64,000 nt of DNA, taken from NCBI RefSeq assembly GCF_011392115.1, contig NZ_JAAJBT010000009.1, positions 1 through 64,000 of the forward strand, read 5' to 3'. Positions 31,976 through 39,392 of the stretch are shown piece after piece; position 1 is the stretch's first letter; each line of letters begins with the position of its first letter. The stretch comes from Flavobacterium difficile. Its GTDB lineage: Bacteria; Bacteroidota; Bacteroidia; Flavobacteriales; Flavobacteriaceae. The translations under genes and the position numbers were made by a program. The notes beneath the pieces are model-generated. The model had not been told where the DNA came from. It saw only the letters and a program-made list of their open reading frames with translations, and ran no database searches.

Positions 31976-34369
31976 TTAAAATATAAGTTAGTGAAAACAA
32001 TATTTCTAAAGCTGTATTCCAAAATCAAACAGAAAATTCTGAACCATAAAAAGAAATCAATTGTTAGTTTGGTTTTGTTGGTGTTGTATTATTTTTCCTT
32101 GCCTTTTCAATTGTTTGAAAATAGGTATTCTACGGTTATAGAAAGTGCCGAAGGACAATTATTGGGTGCGAAAATCGCTTCCGATGGCCAATGGCGTTTT
32201 CCTGAAAATGATACAATTTCTGAAAAATTTAAAAAATGTATTGTCGCTTTTGAAGACCAACATTTTTATCAGCATTTCGGATTTAATCCCGTTTCAATTG
32301 TACATGCCATTCAAGAAAATAGAAAAGCGGGTCGAGTAGTGCGCGGAGGAAGTACGCTCACGCAACAAGTCATTCGTTTACACCGAAATGGAAAAAAGCG
32401 TAGTTATTTCGAAAAAGCACTTGAGCTGATTTTAGCTACGCGTTTAGAATTTCGTCATTCTAAAGATAAAATTTTGCAACTCTACGCTTCACATGCACCT
32501 TATGGAAGCAATGTGGTTGGAATTGAAATGGCGTCTTGGAAGTATTTCGGGTTGCAACCGCATCAATTGTCTTGGGCTGAAACAGCAACTTTAGCAGTTT
32601 TACCCAATGCACCAAGTTTAATTTATCCTGGTAAAAATCAGGAAAAGTTACTTAAAAAAAGAAATAGGTTATTGAAAAAGTTGTTTGCTGAAAATGTAAT
32701 AGACAAAGAAACATATGAGCTTTCTTTACAAGAAACGTTGCCTCAAAAACCTTTCGAATTGCCTAAAATTGCACCGCATTTAGTGGAAAAAGTCGCGAAA
32801 GAACATCGAGGGGAAAAAGTAAAAACAACCATTCAAGCCAGTTTACAGCAACGTACCAATGAAATTGTGAATCAATATTACCAAGTGTATAAGCAAAATC
32901 AGGTGTATAATATGGCGGTAATTGTAATAGATGTGAAAACAAATAATATTATCAGTTATGTGGGAAACACACCAACGGAAAAACAACACCAAAAAGATGT
33001 AGATATTATTGAAGCACCAAGAAGTACTGGAAGTATTTTGAAACCGTATTTATACGCGTCTATGTTAGATGATGGCGATTTGTTACCAGAAACGTTAGTC
33101 GCAGATGTACCTACTCAAATTTCTGGATATACGCCACAAAATTTCAACTTGACGTATGATGGAGCAGTTCCAGCTAGTAGAGCTTTAGCTCGTTCGCTAA
33201 ACATTCCTTCTGTTTTAATGTTACAAGAGTATTCCGTAAATAAATTTTACGAGCAGTTGCAGAAATTGAAATTAAGAAACATTAACCGACCGCCTTCCAA
33301 TTATGGGTTGTCTTTGATTTTAGGTGGCGCCGAATCAAATTTATGGGATATAACGAAAGCGTATGCTTACATGTCTCGAACCAATTCGTATTATGCTTTA
33401 TCTCGAGGAAAATATCGCAAAGAAGAAATGGCACAATTGAATTACGAATTCGAAAATAAAATAGATTTTGGTTCAGAATCAGCACAAAAACCCATTTTTG
33501 GAGCGGCACCCATTTGGCAAACGTTTAATGCCATGAAAGAAGTCAACCGGCCACAAGGCGATGAGGCATGGCGTTTTTATGATTCGTCATTAGAAATTGC
33601 TTGGAAAACAGGAACCAGTTTCGGAAGTCGAGATGCTTGGGCTGTTGGCGTAACGAAAGACTATGTAGTTGGAGTTTGGGTAGGAAATGCAACTGGAGAA
33701 GGAAGGCCATTGTTGACTGGAGTAGATACAGCTGCGCCCGTTTTATTTGATGTGTTTCAATTCTTGCCTCGTTCAAAATGGTTTGAAGAGCCACATAAAG
33801 ATTTAGAAGAAGTGATGGTTTGTGAAAAATCAGGGCATTTGGCTACAGAATTTTGTCCTTCAAAAAAACAATTTATTGCTAAAAGAGCGAAGAAAACTAC
33901 CGCTTGTCCGTATCATAAAATGGTACATTTAGATCAAACTTTACGTTTTCGAGTAAATAGTAGTTGTGAATTGGTAGATAAAATCGTTTCTAAACCCTGG
34001 TTTGTGTTGCCACCTGTAATGGAATGGTATTATAAAAGTAAAAATGTTGATTATTTGAATTTGCCACCTTTTCGGGAAGATTGTGTCAATGCCCAACAAG
34101 ATAAGTTTATGGATTTCATATATCCAAAAGCCAATACAAAAGTAATTTTAGCTAAAGATTTTAATGGAAAAGTACAACCTGCCATTTTTAAAGTAGCGTT
34201 GTCCAATTCTTCAGCGGAGTTGTTTTGGTATGTAGATCAAAAGTATTTAGGAACGACCAAAATGTTCCACGAAATGCCTGTTTTTGCCACCAACGGTTTT
34301 CATATCATTACGGTTGTAGATTCCAATGGAAATGAAATCAGACGTAAAGTCGAATTTGAAAGCGAGTAA
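31970..34369 (+). CDS. pbpC: Penicillin-binding protein 1C
   Basis: The 799-residue bifunctional peptidoglycan synthase has one N-terminal membrane anchor (about residues 29-45). The GT51 transglycosylase domain shows VAFEDQHFYQHFG with the catalytic Glu and RGGSTLTQQVIRLH. The transpeptidase domain has the SxxK motif in STGSILKPYLYAS, SLN in RSLNIPS, and KTGTSFGSRDAW. The ~110-residue BiPBP C-terminal domain is specific to PBP1C. In E. coli PBP1C is active mainly as a transglycosylase. The gene follows the alpha-2-macroglobulin by 34 bases, the conserved yfhM-pbpC arrangement. N-terminal start choice is uncertain by a few codons. Confidence 0.95.
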   Translation: MKLKYKLVKTIFLKLYSKIKQKILNHKKKSIVSLVLLVLYYFSLPFQLFENRYSTVIESAEGQLLGAKIASDGQWRFPENDTISEKFKKCIVAFEDQHFYQHFGFNPVSIVHAIQENRKAGRVVRGGSTLTQQVIRLHRNGKKRSYFEKALELILATRLEFRHSKDKILQLYASHAPYGSNVVGIEMASWKYFGLQPHQLSWAETATLAVLPNAPSLIYPGKNQEKLLKKRNRLLKKLFAENVIDKETYELSLQETLPQKPFELPKIAPHLVEKVAKEHRGEKVKTTIQASLQQRTNEIVNQYYQVYKQNQVYNMAVIVIDVKTNNIISYVGNTPTEKQHQKDVDIIEAPRSTGSILKPYLYASMLDDGDLLPETLVADVPTQISGYTPQNFNLTYDGAVPASRALARSLNIPSVLMLQEYSVNKFYEQLQKLKLRNINRPPSNYGLSLILGGAESNLWDITKAYAYMSRTNSYYALSRGKYRKEEMAQLNYEFENKIDFGSESAQKPIFGAAPIWQTFNAMKEVNRPQGDEAWRFYDSSLEIAWKTGTSFGSRDAWAVGVTKDYVVGVWVGNATGEGRPLLTGVDTAAPVLFDVFQFLPRSKWFEEPHKDLEEVMVCEKSGHLATEFCPSKKQFIAKRAKKTTACPYHKMVHLDQTLRFRVNSSCELVDKIVSKPWFVLPPVMEWYYKSKNVDYLNLPPFREDCVNAQQDKFMDFIYPKANTKVILAKDFNGKVQPAIFKVALSNSSAELFWYVDQKYLGTTKMFHEMPVFATNGFHIITVVDSNGNEIRRKVEFESE

Positions 34370-34375
34370 TTTAGT

Positions 34376-34406
34376 CAGCGGTATACAGTTTTCAGTATTC
34401 GGTTTG
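34376..34406. repeat. CAGTTTT-type heptad repeats after pbpC
   Basis: CAGTTTT, CAGTATT and CGGTTTG start at 34386, 34393 and 34400, a 7-bp period, with a further CAGC at 34376. They lie between the convergent pbpC and ribonuclease G genes, before the terminator. Confidence 0.6.
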
Positions 34407-34457
34407 TTTCAGAGGTGAAATTTTTTCAATTTATTTTGAGGGAAAATATCAAATAAA

Positions 34458-34487
34458 AAAACCGCTATTCTTTCGAGTAGCGGTTTT
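34458..34487. terminator. Bidirectional terminator between pbpC and ribonuclease G
   Basis: AAAACCGCTA (34458-34467) and TAGCGGTTTT (34478-34487) pair, extended inward to a TTTC tetraloop. T-rich on the plus strand and, through the A-run, on the minus strand, so it can stop both convergent genes. Confidence 0.85.
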
Positions 34488-34493
34488 GTTTTT

Positions 34494-36041
34494 TTATAAA
34501 ATTTCTTTTCCTTGGTTATCAAAGAAATGATATTCTAAATACGTGTAAGCGTCACGAGGTATAATTTTCACCCATTTCTTATGTTCAAAAAACCATTTTG
34601 AACGTAAGGATGGAAAACCTTTTGTAAGGTATGCGGCCACAAAAGGGTGTACATTAAGTACAACTTTTTTATGGTCTTTAATAATGCTTTCTAGGTTAGC
34701 TTCTATTTTGTCAATAATTAAAATTGGCGCTTCAATTTGTCCGTTTTCGTTCGGATTTTCTTCGTTGGTTTCAATATTAACTTCAGGTCTAACTCTTTGT
34801 CTAGTAATTTGAACTAATCCAAATTTGCTAGGAGGCAAGATTTTATGCTTGGCCTTGTCGTCACTCATTTCTTCTCTTAAGAAATCAAACAATATTTTTC
34901 TATTGTCTGGGTTTTGCATATCAATAAAATCGACAACAATAATTCCTCCCATGTCTCTTAGTCGTAACTGACGTGCAATTTCTGCTGCAGCAATCATGTT
35001 CACTTCCATGGCAGTATCTTCTTGGTTTTGTGCTTTATTAGATCGGTTTCCAGAGTTTACATCGATAACGTGTAACGCTTCTGTGTGTTCGATAATTAAA
35101 TAAGCACCTTTACTCATAGAAACTGATTTTCCAAAAGAGGTTTTTATTTGTCTTTCTATATGATATTTCTCAAAAAGAGGTAAATCTTTCGATTGATAGT
35201 GTTTTACGATAGACGCTTTATCCGGAGCTATTTCTTGCAAATAGTCCTTCGTTTGTAAATACAAATCTTCATCATCTACTTGAATACTCGTGAAAGTATC
35301 GTTAAAAATGTCTCTTAACATAGAAGAAGATTTAGTTAATTCTCCTAATACTTTTGATGGATGATGAGCGGTTTGTAGTTTTTTACACATTGTAGTCCAA
35401 CGGTCTAACAATGTTTCTACATCTTTTTCAATCTCAGTTGTTTTTCTGCCTTCGGCTACTGTTCTCACAATAATACCAAATCCCTTTGGTTTGATAGATA
35501 CTAATAGTTTTTTCAAACGTTCTTTTTCTTTTCTATCGCTAATTTTTTGCGACACAGAAACACGGTCTGAAAACGGAACTAATACTACATATCTTCCTGC
35601 TAAAGAAATCTCAGAACTAATTCTTGGTCCTTTGGTCGAGATAGGTTCTTTAACTATTTGAACTAAAATCGATTGATTGGCGCTTAATGTGTCCATTATA
35701 GTGCCATCTTTACTAATTTCGGGTTCAAAAGAGAAATTTTTGAGTGAATAATCTTTTATTTTACCTGCGCTTACAAGTTTAATAAATTTCATCAAAGAGC
35801 TTAAGTTTGGCCCTAAATCGTGATAATGCAAAAAAGCATCTTTTTCATGACCTAAATGCACGAAAGCAGCGTTTAATCCGGCAACAGGTTTTCTTATTTT
35901 TGCTATAAAAATATCGCCAACCTGAAACTGATTGCTATCGCTAGCTTCTTTTTCTTTGTGTAATTCAATTAGTTTTCCATCTTTTAATAAGGCAAAATCT
36001 ACTGCGTCTGAACCAGATCGAATAATTAATTCTTTGTTCAT
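34494..36041 (-). CDS. rng: Ribonuclease E/G family endoribonuclease
   Basis: The 515-residue enzyme starts MNKELIIRSGSDAVDFALLKDGKLIELHKE-like (written here from residue 1 to about 30). An S1-type RNA-binding region follows (GDIFIAKIRKPVAGLNAAFVHLGHEKDAFLHY, about residues 38-70). The catalytic core has LHVIDVNSG and GIIVVDFIDM, supplying the metal-binding Asp residues. It lacks the long C-terminal scaffold of RNase E, so RNase G is the closer match; it processes rRNA 5' ends and mRNAs. The ATG at 36041 starts exactly at the conserved N-terminus; an upstream in-frame start at 36065 is less likely. The 214 bases upstream contain no ORF. Confidence 0.93.
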   Translation of the reverse strand: MNKELIIRSGSDAVDFALLKDGKLIELHKEKEASDSNQFQVGDIFIAKIRKPVAGLNAAFVHLGHEKDAFLHYHDLGPNLSSLMKFIKLVSAGKIKDYSLKNFSFEPEISKDGTIMDTLSANQSILVQIVKEPISTKGPRISSEISLAGRYVVLVPFSDRVSVSQKISDRKEKERLKKLLVSIKPKGFGIIVRTVAEGRKTTEIEKDVETLLDRWTTMCKKLQTAHHPSKVLGELTKSSSMLRDIFNDTFTSIQVDDEDLYLQTKDYLQEIAPDKASIVKHYQSKDLPLFEKYHIERQIKTSFGKSVSMSKGAYLIIEHTEALHVIDVNSGNRSNKAQNQEDTAMEVNMIAAAEIARQLRLRDMGGIIVVDFIDMQNPDNRKILFDFLREEMSDDKAKHKILPPSKFGLVQITRQRVRPEVNIETNEENPNENGQIEAPILIIDKIEANLESIIKDHKKVVLNVHPFVAAYLTKGFPSLRSKWFFEHKKWVKIIPRDAYTYLEYHFFDNQGKEIL

Positions 36042-36235
36042 GCTGTATCTTTTATATCCGAACATTTTTGTTTGATTGTCTAAAAAATCTTTTAATGAAA
36101 TTTTAAATTCTCTACTTATTGCTAGGATGGATTAAACAATTTAGGTAAAATACCCAATAGAATTTTAATGCAAAATTGAACTTGTCAAAATCGTATGAAA
36201 TTCATAATTCAATGAACGTTAATTCTTTTCTAAAC

Positions 36236-36262
36236 AAAGAAAAGTAGTTTTTAGACTACTTT
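36236..36262 (-). terminator. Terminator overlapping the stop of the small basic protein
   Basis: AAAGTAGT (36241-36248) and ACTACTTT (36255-36262) pair around 6 bases; on the minus strand the 3' arm continues into TTTTCTTTG. The TAG stop of the small basic gene lies in the stem. Confidence 0.6.
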
Positions 36263-36348
36263 TTCTTTTTGTGACGGTTAGCTCTCGCTCTTTTTTTACG
36301 CTTGTGAGTAGCTACCTTATGTCTTTTTCTTTTTTTACCACTTGGCAT
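36256..36348 (-). CDS. 30-residue basic protein, AURKAIP1/COX24 (bS22/mS38-like) type
   Basis: An ORF from ATG at 36348 to TAG at 36256 encodes only 30 residues, starting MPSGKKRKRHKVATHKRKKR and continuing with a mostly Lys/Arg/His tail ending NRHKKKK. More than half of the residues are basic. I recognise this as the short Bacteroidota protein annotated with an AURKAIP1/COX24 domain, related to mitochondrial mS38 and mycobacterial bS22. Those relatives sit near the decoding region of the small ribosomal subunit, so a ribosomal role is likely but inferred. It lies 31 bases downstream of the HU gene on the same strand and probably shares its transcript; a hairpin over its stop codon could end it. 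Confidence 0.85.
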   Translation of the reverse strand: MPSGKKRKRHKVATHKRKKRARANRHKKKK

Positions 36349-36379
36349 AATGTGTAGTTTTTATGATTAATAAATAATA

Positions 36380-36673
36380 TTATACAGTTACTTCTGTCTT
36401 TTCTTTAACGCTTTCTACAAATACTTTAGCAGGTTTAAATGCTGGAATGTTGTGTGCTGGAATTTTAATTGTTGTGTTTTTAGAAATGTTTCTTCCTGTT
36501 TTTTCAGCTCTTGTTTTAACAATAAAACTTCCAAATCCTCTTAAGTAAACGTTATCACCAGTTTCTAATGAATTTTTTACTTCTTCCATGAATGATTCTA
36601 CAGTAGCTTGAACGTCACCTTTTTCAAGGCCTAATTTTTCTGAAATTTTTGCTACGATGTCTGCTTTCGTCAT
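36380..36673 (-). CDS. HU family DNA-binding protein
   Basis: This 97-residue nucleoid protein begins MTKADIVAKISEKLGLEKGD and contains the HU/IHF beta-arm region VYLRGFGSFIVKTRAEKTGRN with the proline-bearing tip KIPAHNIPAFKPAK. It binds and bends DNA as a dimer and compacts the chromosome. HU and IHF cannot be told apart from sequence alone here; Bacteroidota usually encode several HU paralogues. A complete promoter lies upstream, and the tiny ribosomal-type protein follows 31 bases later in the same direction. The gene is divergent from mutY. Confidence 0.95.
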   Translation of the reverse strand: MTKADIVAKISEKLGLEKGDVQATVESFMEEVKNSLETGDNVYLRGFGSFIVKTRAEKTGRNISKNTTIKIPAHNIPAFKPAKVFVESVKEKTEVTV

Positions 36674-36712
36674 TTTCTTTCGTGTTAAATTTTATGTATT
36701 TTTTTGAGTGTG

Positions 36713-36744
36713 CAAATATATGAATTAAAAAAACACAAATTCAA
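36713..36744 (-). promoter_or_regulatory. HU gene promoter
   Basis: On the minus strand TTG (36744-36742), 21 bases and TATATTTG (36720-36713) match the Bacteroidota promoter. The -7 box lies 39 bases before the ATG at 36673. Confidence 0.65.
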
Positions 36745-36804
36745 ACTTAATGAACTAAAATTTAACCATATAAATGATTTATTTTTACGGCTTTAAATTT
36801 TAAC

Positions 36805-37833
36805 ATGGATTTTTCAATCAAAATTATCAATTGGTACAACCAAAATTACAGAGACTTGCCTTGGCGAAACACCACTGATGCTTACAAAATTTGGCTTTCA
36901 GAAATTATTTTGCAACAAACAAGAGTGAGTCAAGGGTTGCCTTATTATACCGCTTTTATAAATGCTTTTCCAACCGTAAAAGATTTAGCAAATGCAGAAG
37001 AACAACAAATTTTGAAGCTTTGGCAGGGTTTGGGTTACTATTCTAGAGCCAGAAATCTGCATTTTACTGCGAAATATGTCATGGATACTCTCAATGGTGT
37101 TTTTCCAAATTCGTACGATGAATTACTAAAATTGAAAGGGATTGGTACTTACACAGCTGCAGCAATTGCTTCTTTTTCTTCTAATGAACCAGTAGCGGTT
37201 GTTGATGGTAATGTTTTTAGAGTATTATCGCGTGTTTTTAATGTAGCATATGATATTTCTCAAAATTCCTCAAAAAAGTATTTTATCGATTTAGCTACAA
37301 AAGTTCTTTCTAAATCGCAACCTAATATTCACAATCAAGCGATTATGGAATTTGGTGCTTTACAATGTGTGCCTAAAAGTCCTAATTGTATGGATTGTAT
37401 TTTTAATGATAGTTGTGAAGCCTTAAAATTAAATAAAGTTTCGGAATTACCCTTGAAGTCGAAAAAGGTGAAGGTTACCAAGCGCTTTTTGAATTATATT
37501 GTAGTAAAAAATACTTCTGGTATTTATAAGATGCATAAAAGAACCGAAAACGGAATTTGGAAAAATTTATTTGAATTTCCATGCATTGAATCAGAAAGTG
37601 AAATAGCAGAAAATGTAATTTTAAATCAGATTAAAGATAAATATACGATAAATACGTTTCATTATTTCAATTCGTTTGACGTATTGCATAAGTTATCCCA
37701 CCAACACTTAAATGTAAGATTTTATGCCATTGAAATTGATGATGAAATTCATGATGGCTATTCTTTTGAAGAAATAAGACAGTTGCCCGTACCAATTGTT
37801 TTACATAATTTTATAGAAAAAATTGCAATCTAA
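36805..37833 (+). CDS. mutY: A/G-specific adenine DNA glycosylase
   Basis: The 342-residue base-excision repair enzyme removes adenine mispaired with 8-oxoguanine. It has the helix-hairpin-helix LKGIGTYTAAAIASF with the catalytic Asp in VAVVDGNVFRVLSR, and the catalytic Glu in WLSEIILQQTRVSQG. A [4Fe-4S] loop is present as C-x6-C-x2-C-x5-C (CVPKSPNCMDCIFNDSC). The C-terminal ~110 residues form the NUDIX-like 8-oxoG recognition domain. Length is normal. The next gene, ssb, starts 36 bases later but has its own promoter overlapping the mutY end. Confidence 0.96.
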   Translation: MDFSIKIINWYNQNYRDLPWRNTTDAYKIWLSEIILQQTRVSQGLPYYTAFINAFPTVKDLANAEEQQILKLWQGLGYYSRARNLHFTAKYVMDTLNGVFPNSYDELLKLKGIGTYTAAAIASFSSNEPVAVVDGNVFRVLSRVFNVAYDISQNSSKKYFIDLATKVLSKSQPNIHNQAIMEFGALQCVPKSPNCMDCIFNDSCEALKLNKVSELPLKSKKVKVTKRFLNYIVVKNTSGIYKMHKRTENGIWKNLFEFPCIESESEIAENVILNQIKDKYTINTFHYFNSFDVLHKLSHQHLNVRFYAIEIDDEIHDGYSFEEIRQLPVPIVLHNFIEKIAI

Positions 37834-37852
37834 ATAATATTTAGTATTTTTG
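37823..37852 (+). promoter_or_regulatory. ssb promoter
   Basis: TTG at 37823-37825, a 19-base spacer and TATTTTTG at 37845-37852 match the Bacteroidota promoter; the -33 element lies inside the last codons of mutY. The ssb ATG is 17 bases downstream of the -7 box. Confidence 0.65.
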
Positions 37853-37869
37853 ATAAAAACATATAAGCC

Positions 37870-38283
37870 ATGAACGGTACATTAAATAAGGTTATTCTAA
37901 TTGGACATTTAGGAGACGAAATAAAAATGCATTATTTTGATGCACAAAGTTGTATTGGAAGATTTCCTTTAGCAACCAATGAAGTATATATTAATAAATC
38001 GACAGGAGAAAAAATAACTTCTACCGAATGGCACAATATTGTGGTGCGAAACAAAGCGGCTGAATTGTGTGAAAAATACCTTTCTAAAGGCGATAAAATT
38101 TATATTGAAGGACGAATTAAGTCACGTCAATGGACAGCTGAAGACGGAACAACAAAATATACTACAGAAATTCAAGTTACAGAATTTACTTTCTTAAACA
38201 CTAAAAAAGAATCAGACTTATCAAAAGCCCCAACTAGTAATCCACCAAGTTCAAAAGATTTAGATTTTGACTCACTAGAATAA
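37870..38283 (+). CDS. ssb: Single-stranded DNA-binding protein with atypical C-terminus
   Basis: The 137-residue OB-fold protein coats single-stranded DNA in replication and repair. The core is standard: MNGTLNKVILIGHLGDEIKM, IGRFPLATNEVYINK, TEWHNIVVRNKAAELCEKYL and GRIKSRQWTAEDGTTKYTTE. The linker is short, and the protein ends KDLDFDSLE. The acidic tip expected for interaction with partner proteins (usually a form of DDDLPF) is therefore not present in its usual form. The following 134 bases to gldD contain no frame that would restore it. Many flavobacteria have gldE in that position. A second SSB elsewhere in the genome could compensate. Confidence 0.93.
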   Translation: MNGTLNKVILIGHLGDEIKMHYFDAQSCIGRFPLATNEVYINKSTGEKITSTEWHNIVVRNKAAELCEKYLSKGDKIYIEGRIKSRQWTAEDGTTKYTTEIQVTEFTFLNTKKESDLSKAPTSNPPSSKDLDFDSLE

Positions 38284-38417
38284 TTGTGTCTTTTAGAGAT
38301 TGTTTATAAAAATATTAAAGTAGAGAAGAGTTAAGCATATATAGATTTAGGTTTGAAAAATATTACAATCCACTTTCTATAAATTAGGCTCTTTTTTCTT
38401 TTAAAAAATAAATTAAA

Positions 38418-38969
38418 ATGAAATGTTCCCTTTTTTTTACCCTGCTTTTTTTTGCTTTACTTTCTTGTGGCGATGAAAAAATGCCAAAGCCAACAGGACA
38501 ATTACGTTTAGAATATCCTCCAGCGAAATACAAGAAGTTTTCTAATTCTTGTGGTTTTGATTTTGATAAAAACGAATTGGCAGAAGTAAAAGCGACATCA
38601 AATTGTGGTTTGGAAATTCATTATCCAAAAATGAAAGCTACAGTATATTTAACTTATAAACCCATTCAAGGTAATTTAGAAACATTGCTTGTTGATGCTC
38701 AAAAACTAACTTATGAGCATGCTATAAAAGCGAATGATATCGCAGAACAACCTTATGTAAACTTGAATAAAAAAGTATATGGAATGTTTTATCAAGTTGG
38801 AGGAAATGCGGCTACTAATGCACAGTTTTATGTTACAGATAGCACAAAAAACTTTGTAACTGCAAGTATGTATTTTTACTCTAAACCTAATTTTGATTCT
38901 ATTTTGCCAGCCGCAGATTACATTAAAAACGATATGAAACAACTCATTGAATCGATCAACTGGAAGTAG
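38418..38969 (+). CDS. gldD: Gliding motility lipoprotein GldD
   Basis: This 183-residue lipoprotein (lipobox C17 in ALLSC) has the family features PKPTGQLRLEYPPAKYK and SCGFDFDKN, followed by EIHYPKMKATVYLTYKPI and the C-terminal YIKNDMKQLIESINWK. GldD is required for gliding and type IX secretion-linked functions in Flavobacterium johnsoniae; its biochemical role is unclear. In that species gldE lies directly upstream and is co-transcribed. Here the 134-base gap after ssb (38284-38417) has no ORF. The gene ends 2 bases from the stop of the convergent response regulator, with no terminator between them. Confidence 0.94.
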   Translation: MKCSLFFTLLFFALLSCGDEKMPKPTGQLRLEYPPAKYKKFSNSCGFDFDKNELAEVKATSNCGLEIHYPKMKATVYLTYKPIQGNLETLLVDAQKLTYEHAIKANDIAEQPYVNLNKKVYGMFYQVGGNAATNAQFYVTDSTKNFVTASMYFYSKPNFDSILPAADYIKNDMKQLIESINWK

Positions 38970-38971
38970 TT

Positions 38972-39364
38972 TTAATACTCTAATTTTTGTAAAAAGTCTT
39001 TGGCGGAAATGGGTTTCGAAATAAAATTTTTAACAGATTTATATTTTTTAGATTTCTTTATTTCTGAATTATCAATAGAAGAAGAAACCATGTATATGTT
39101 TAAATGATCTTTAAATTGATGTTTTTCTACTAATTTTAAAAATTCCCATCCGTCTAAAATAGGCATATTAATATCTAGAAAAACAATATCTGGCAGAGTC
39201 TCCTTGTTTTTGTGTTTATTTGTTATTGCATCTAAAGCCAATTGACCATTTTCGAAATTTACAATAGCATCAAATTTCCCAAGTTTAGTTAATATTTTTT
39301 TAAATAAAAGTACAAAAACTGGGTCGTCGTCTATTATATAAGCAAGTTGGTAGTTTTTAAACAT
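38972..39364 (-). CDS. Single-domain response regulator
   Basis: The 130-residue protein consists of one receiver domain. The acidic pocket is in AYIIDDDPVF, the phosphoacceptor is D64 in VFLDINMPILDGWEFL, and the conserved Lys is in FISKPISAKDF near the C-terminus. There is no output domain, so it acts by protein contact or as a phosphate relay. The ATG at 39364 is preferred; the longer frame to 39388 would use TTG. It follows the histidine kinase gene by 28 bases on the same strand, making it the likely partner. Its stop is 2 bases from the end of the convergent gldD gene. Confidence 0.93.
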   Translation of the reverse strand: MFKNYQLAYIIDDDPVFVLLFKKILTKLGKFDAIVNFENGQLALDAITNKHKNKETLPDIVFLDINMPILDGWEFLKLVEKHQFKDHLNIYMVSSSIDNSEIKKSKKYKSVKNFISKPISAKDFLQKLEY

Positions 39365-39392
39365 TGTTTCAGCGTTTAGTATGATCAAGAAT

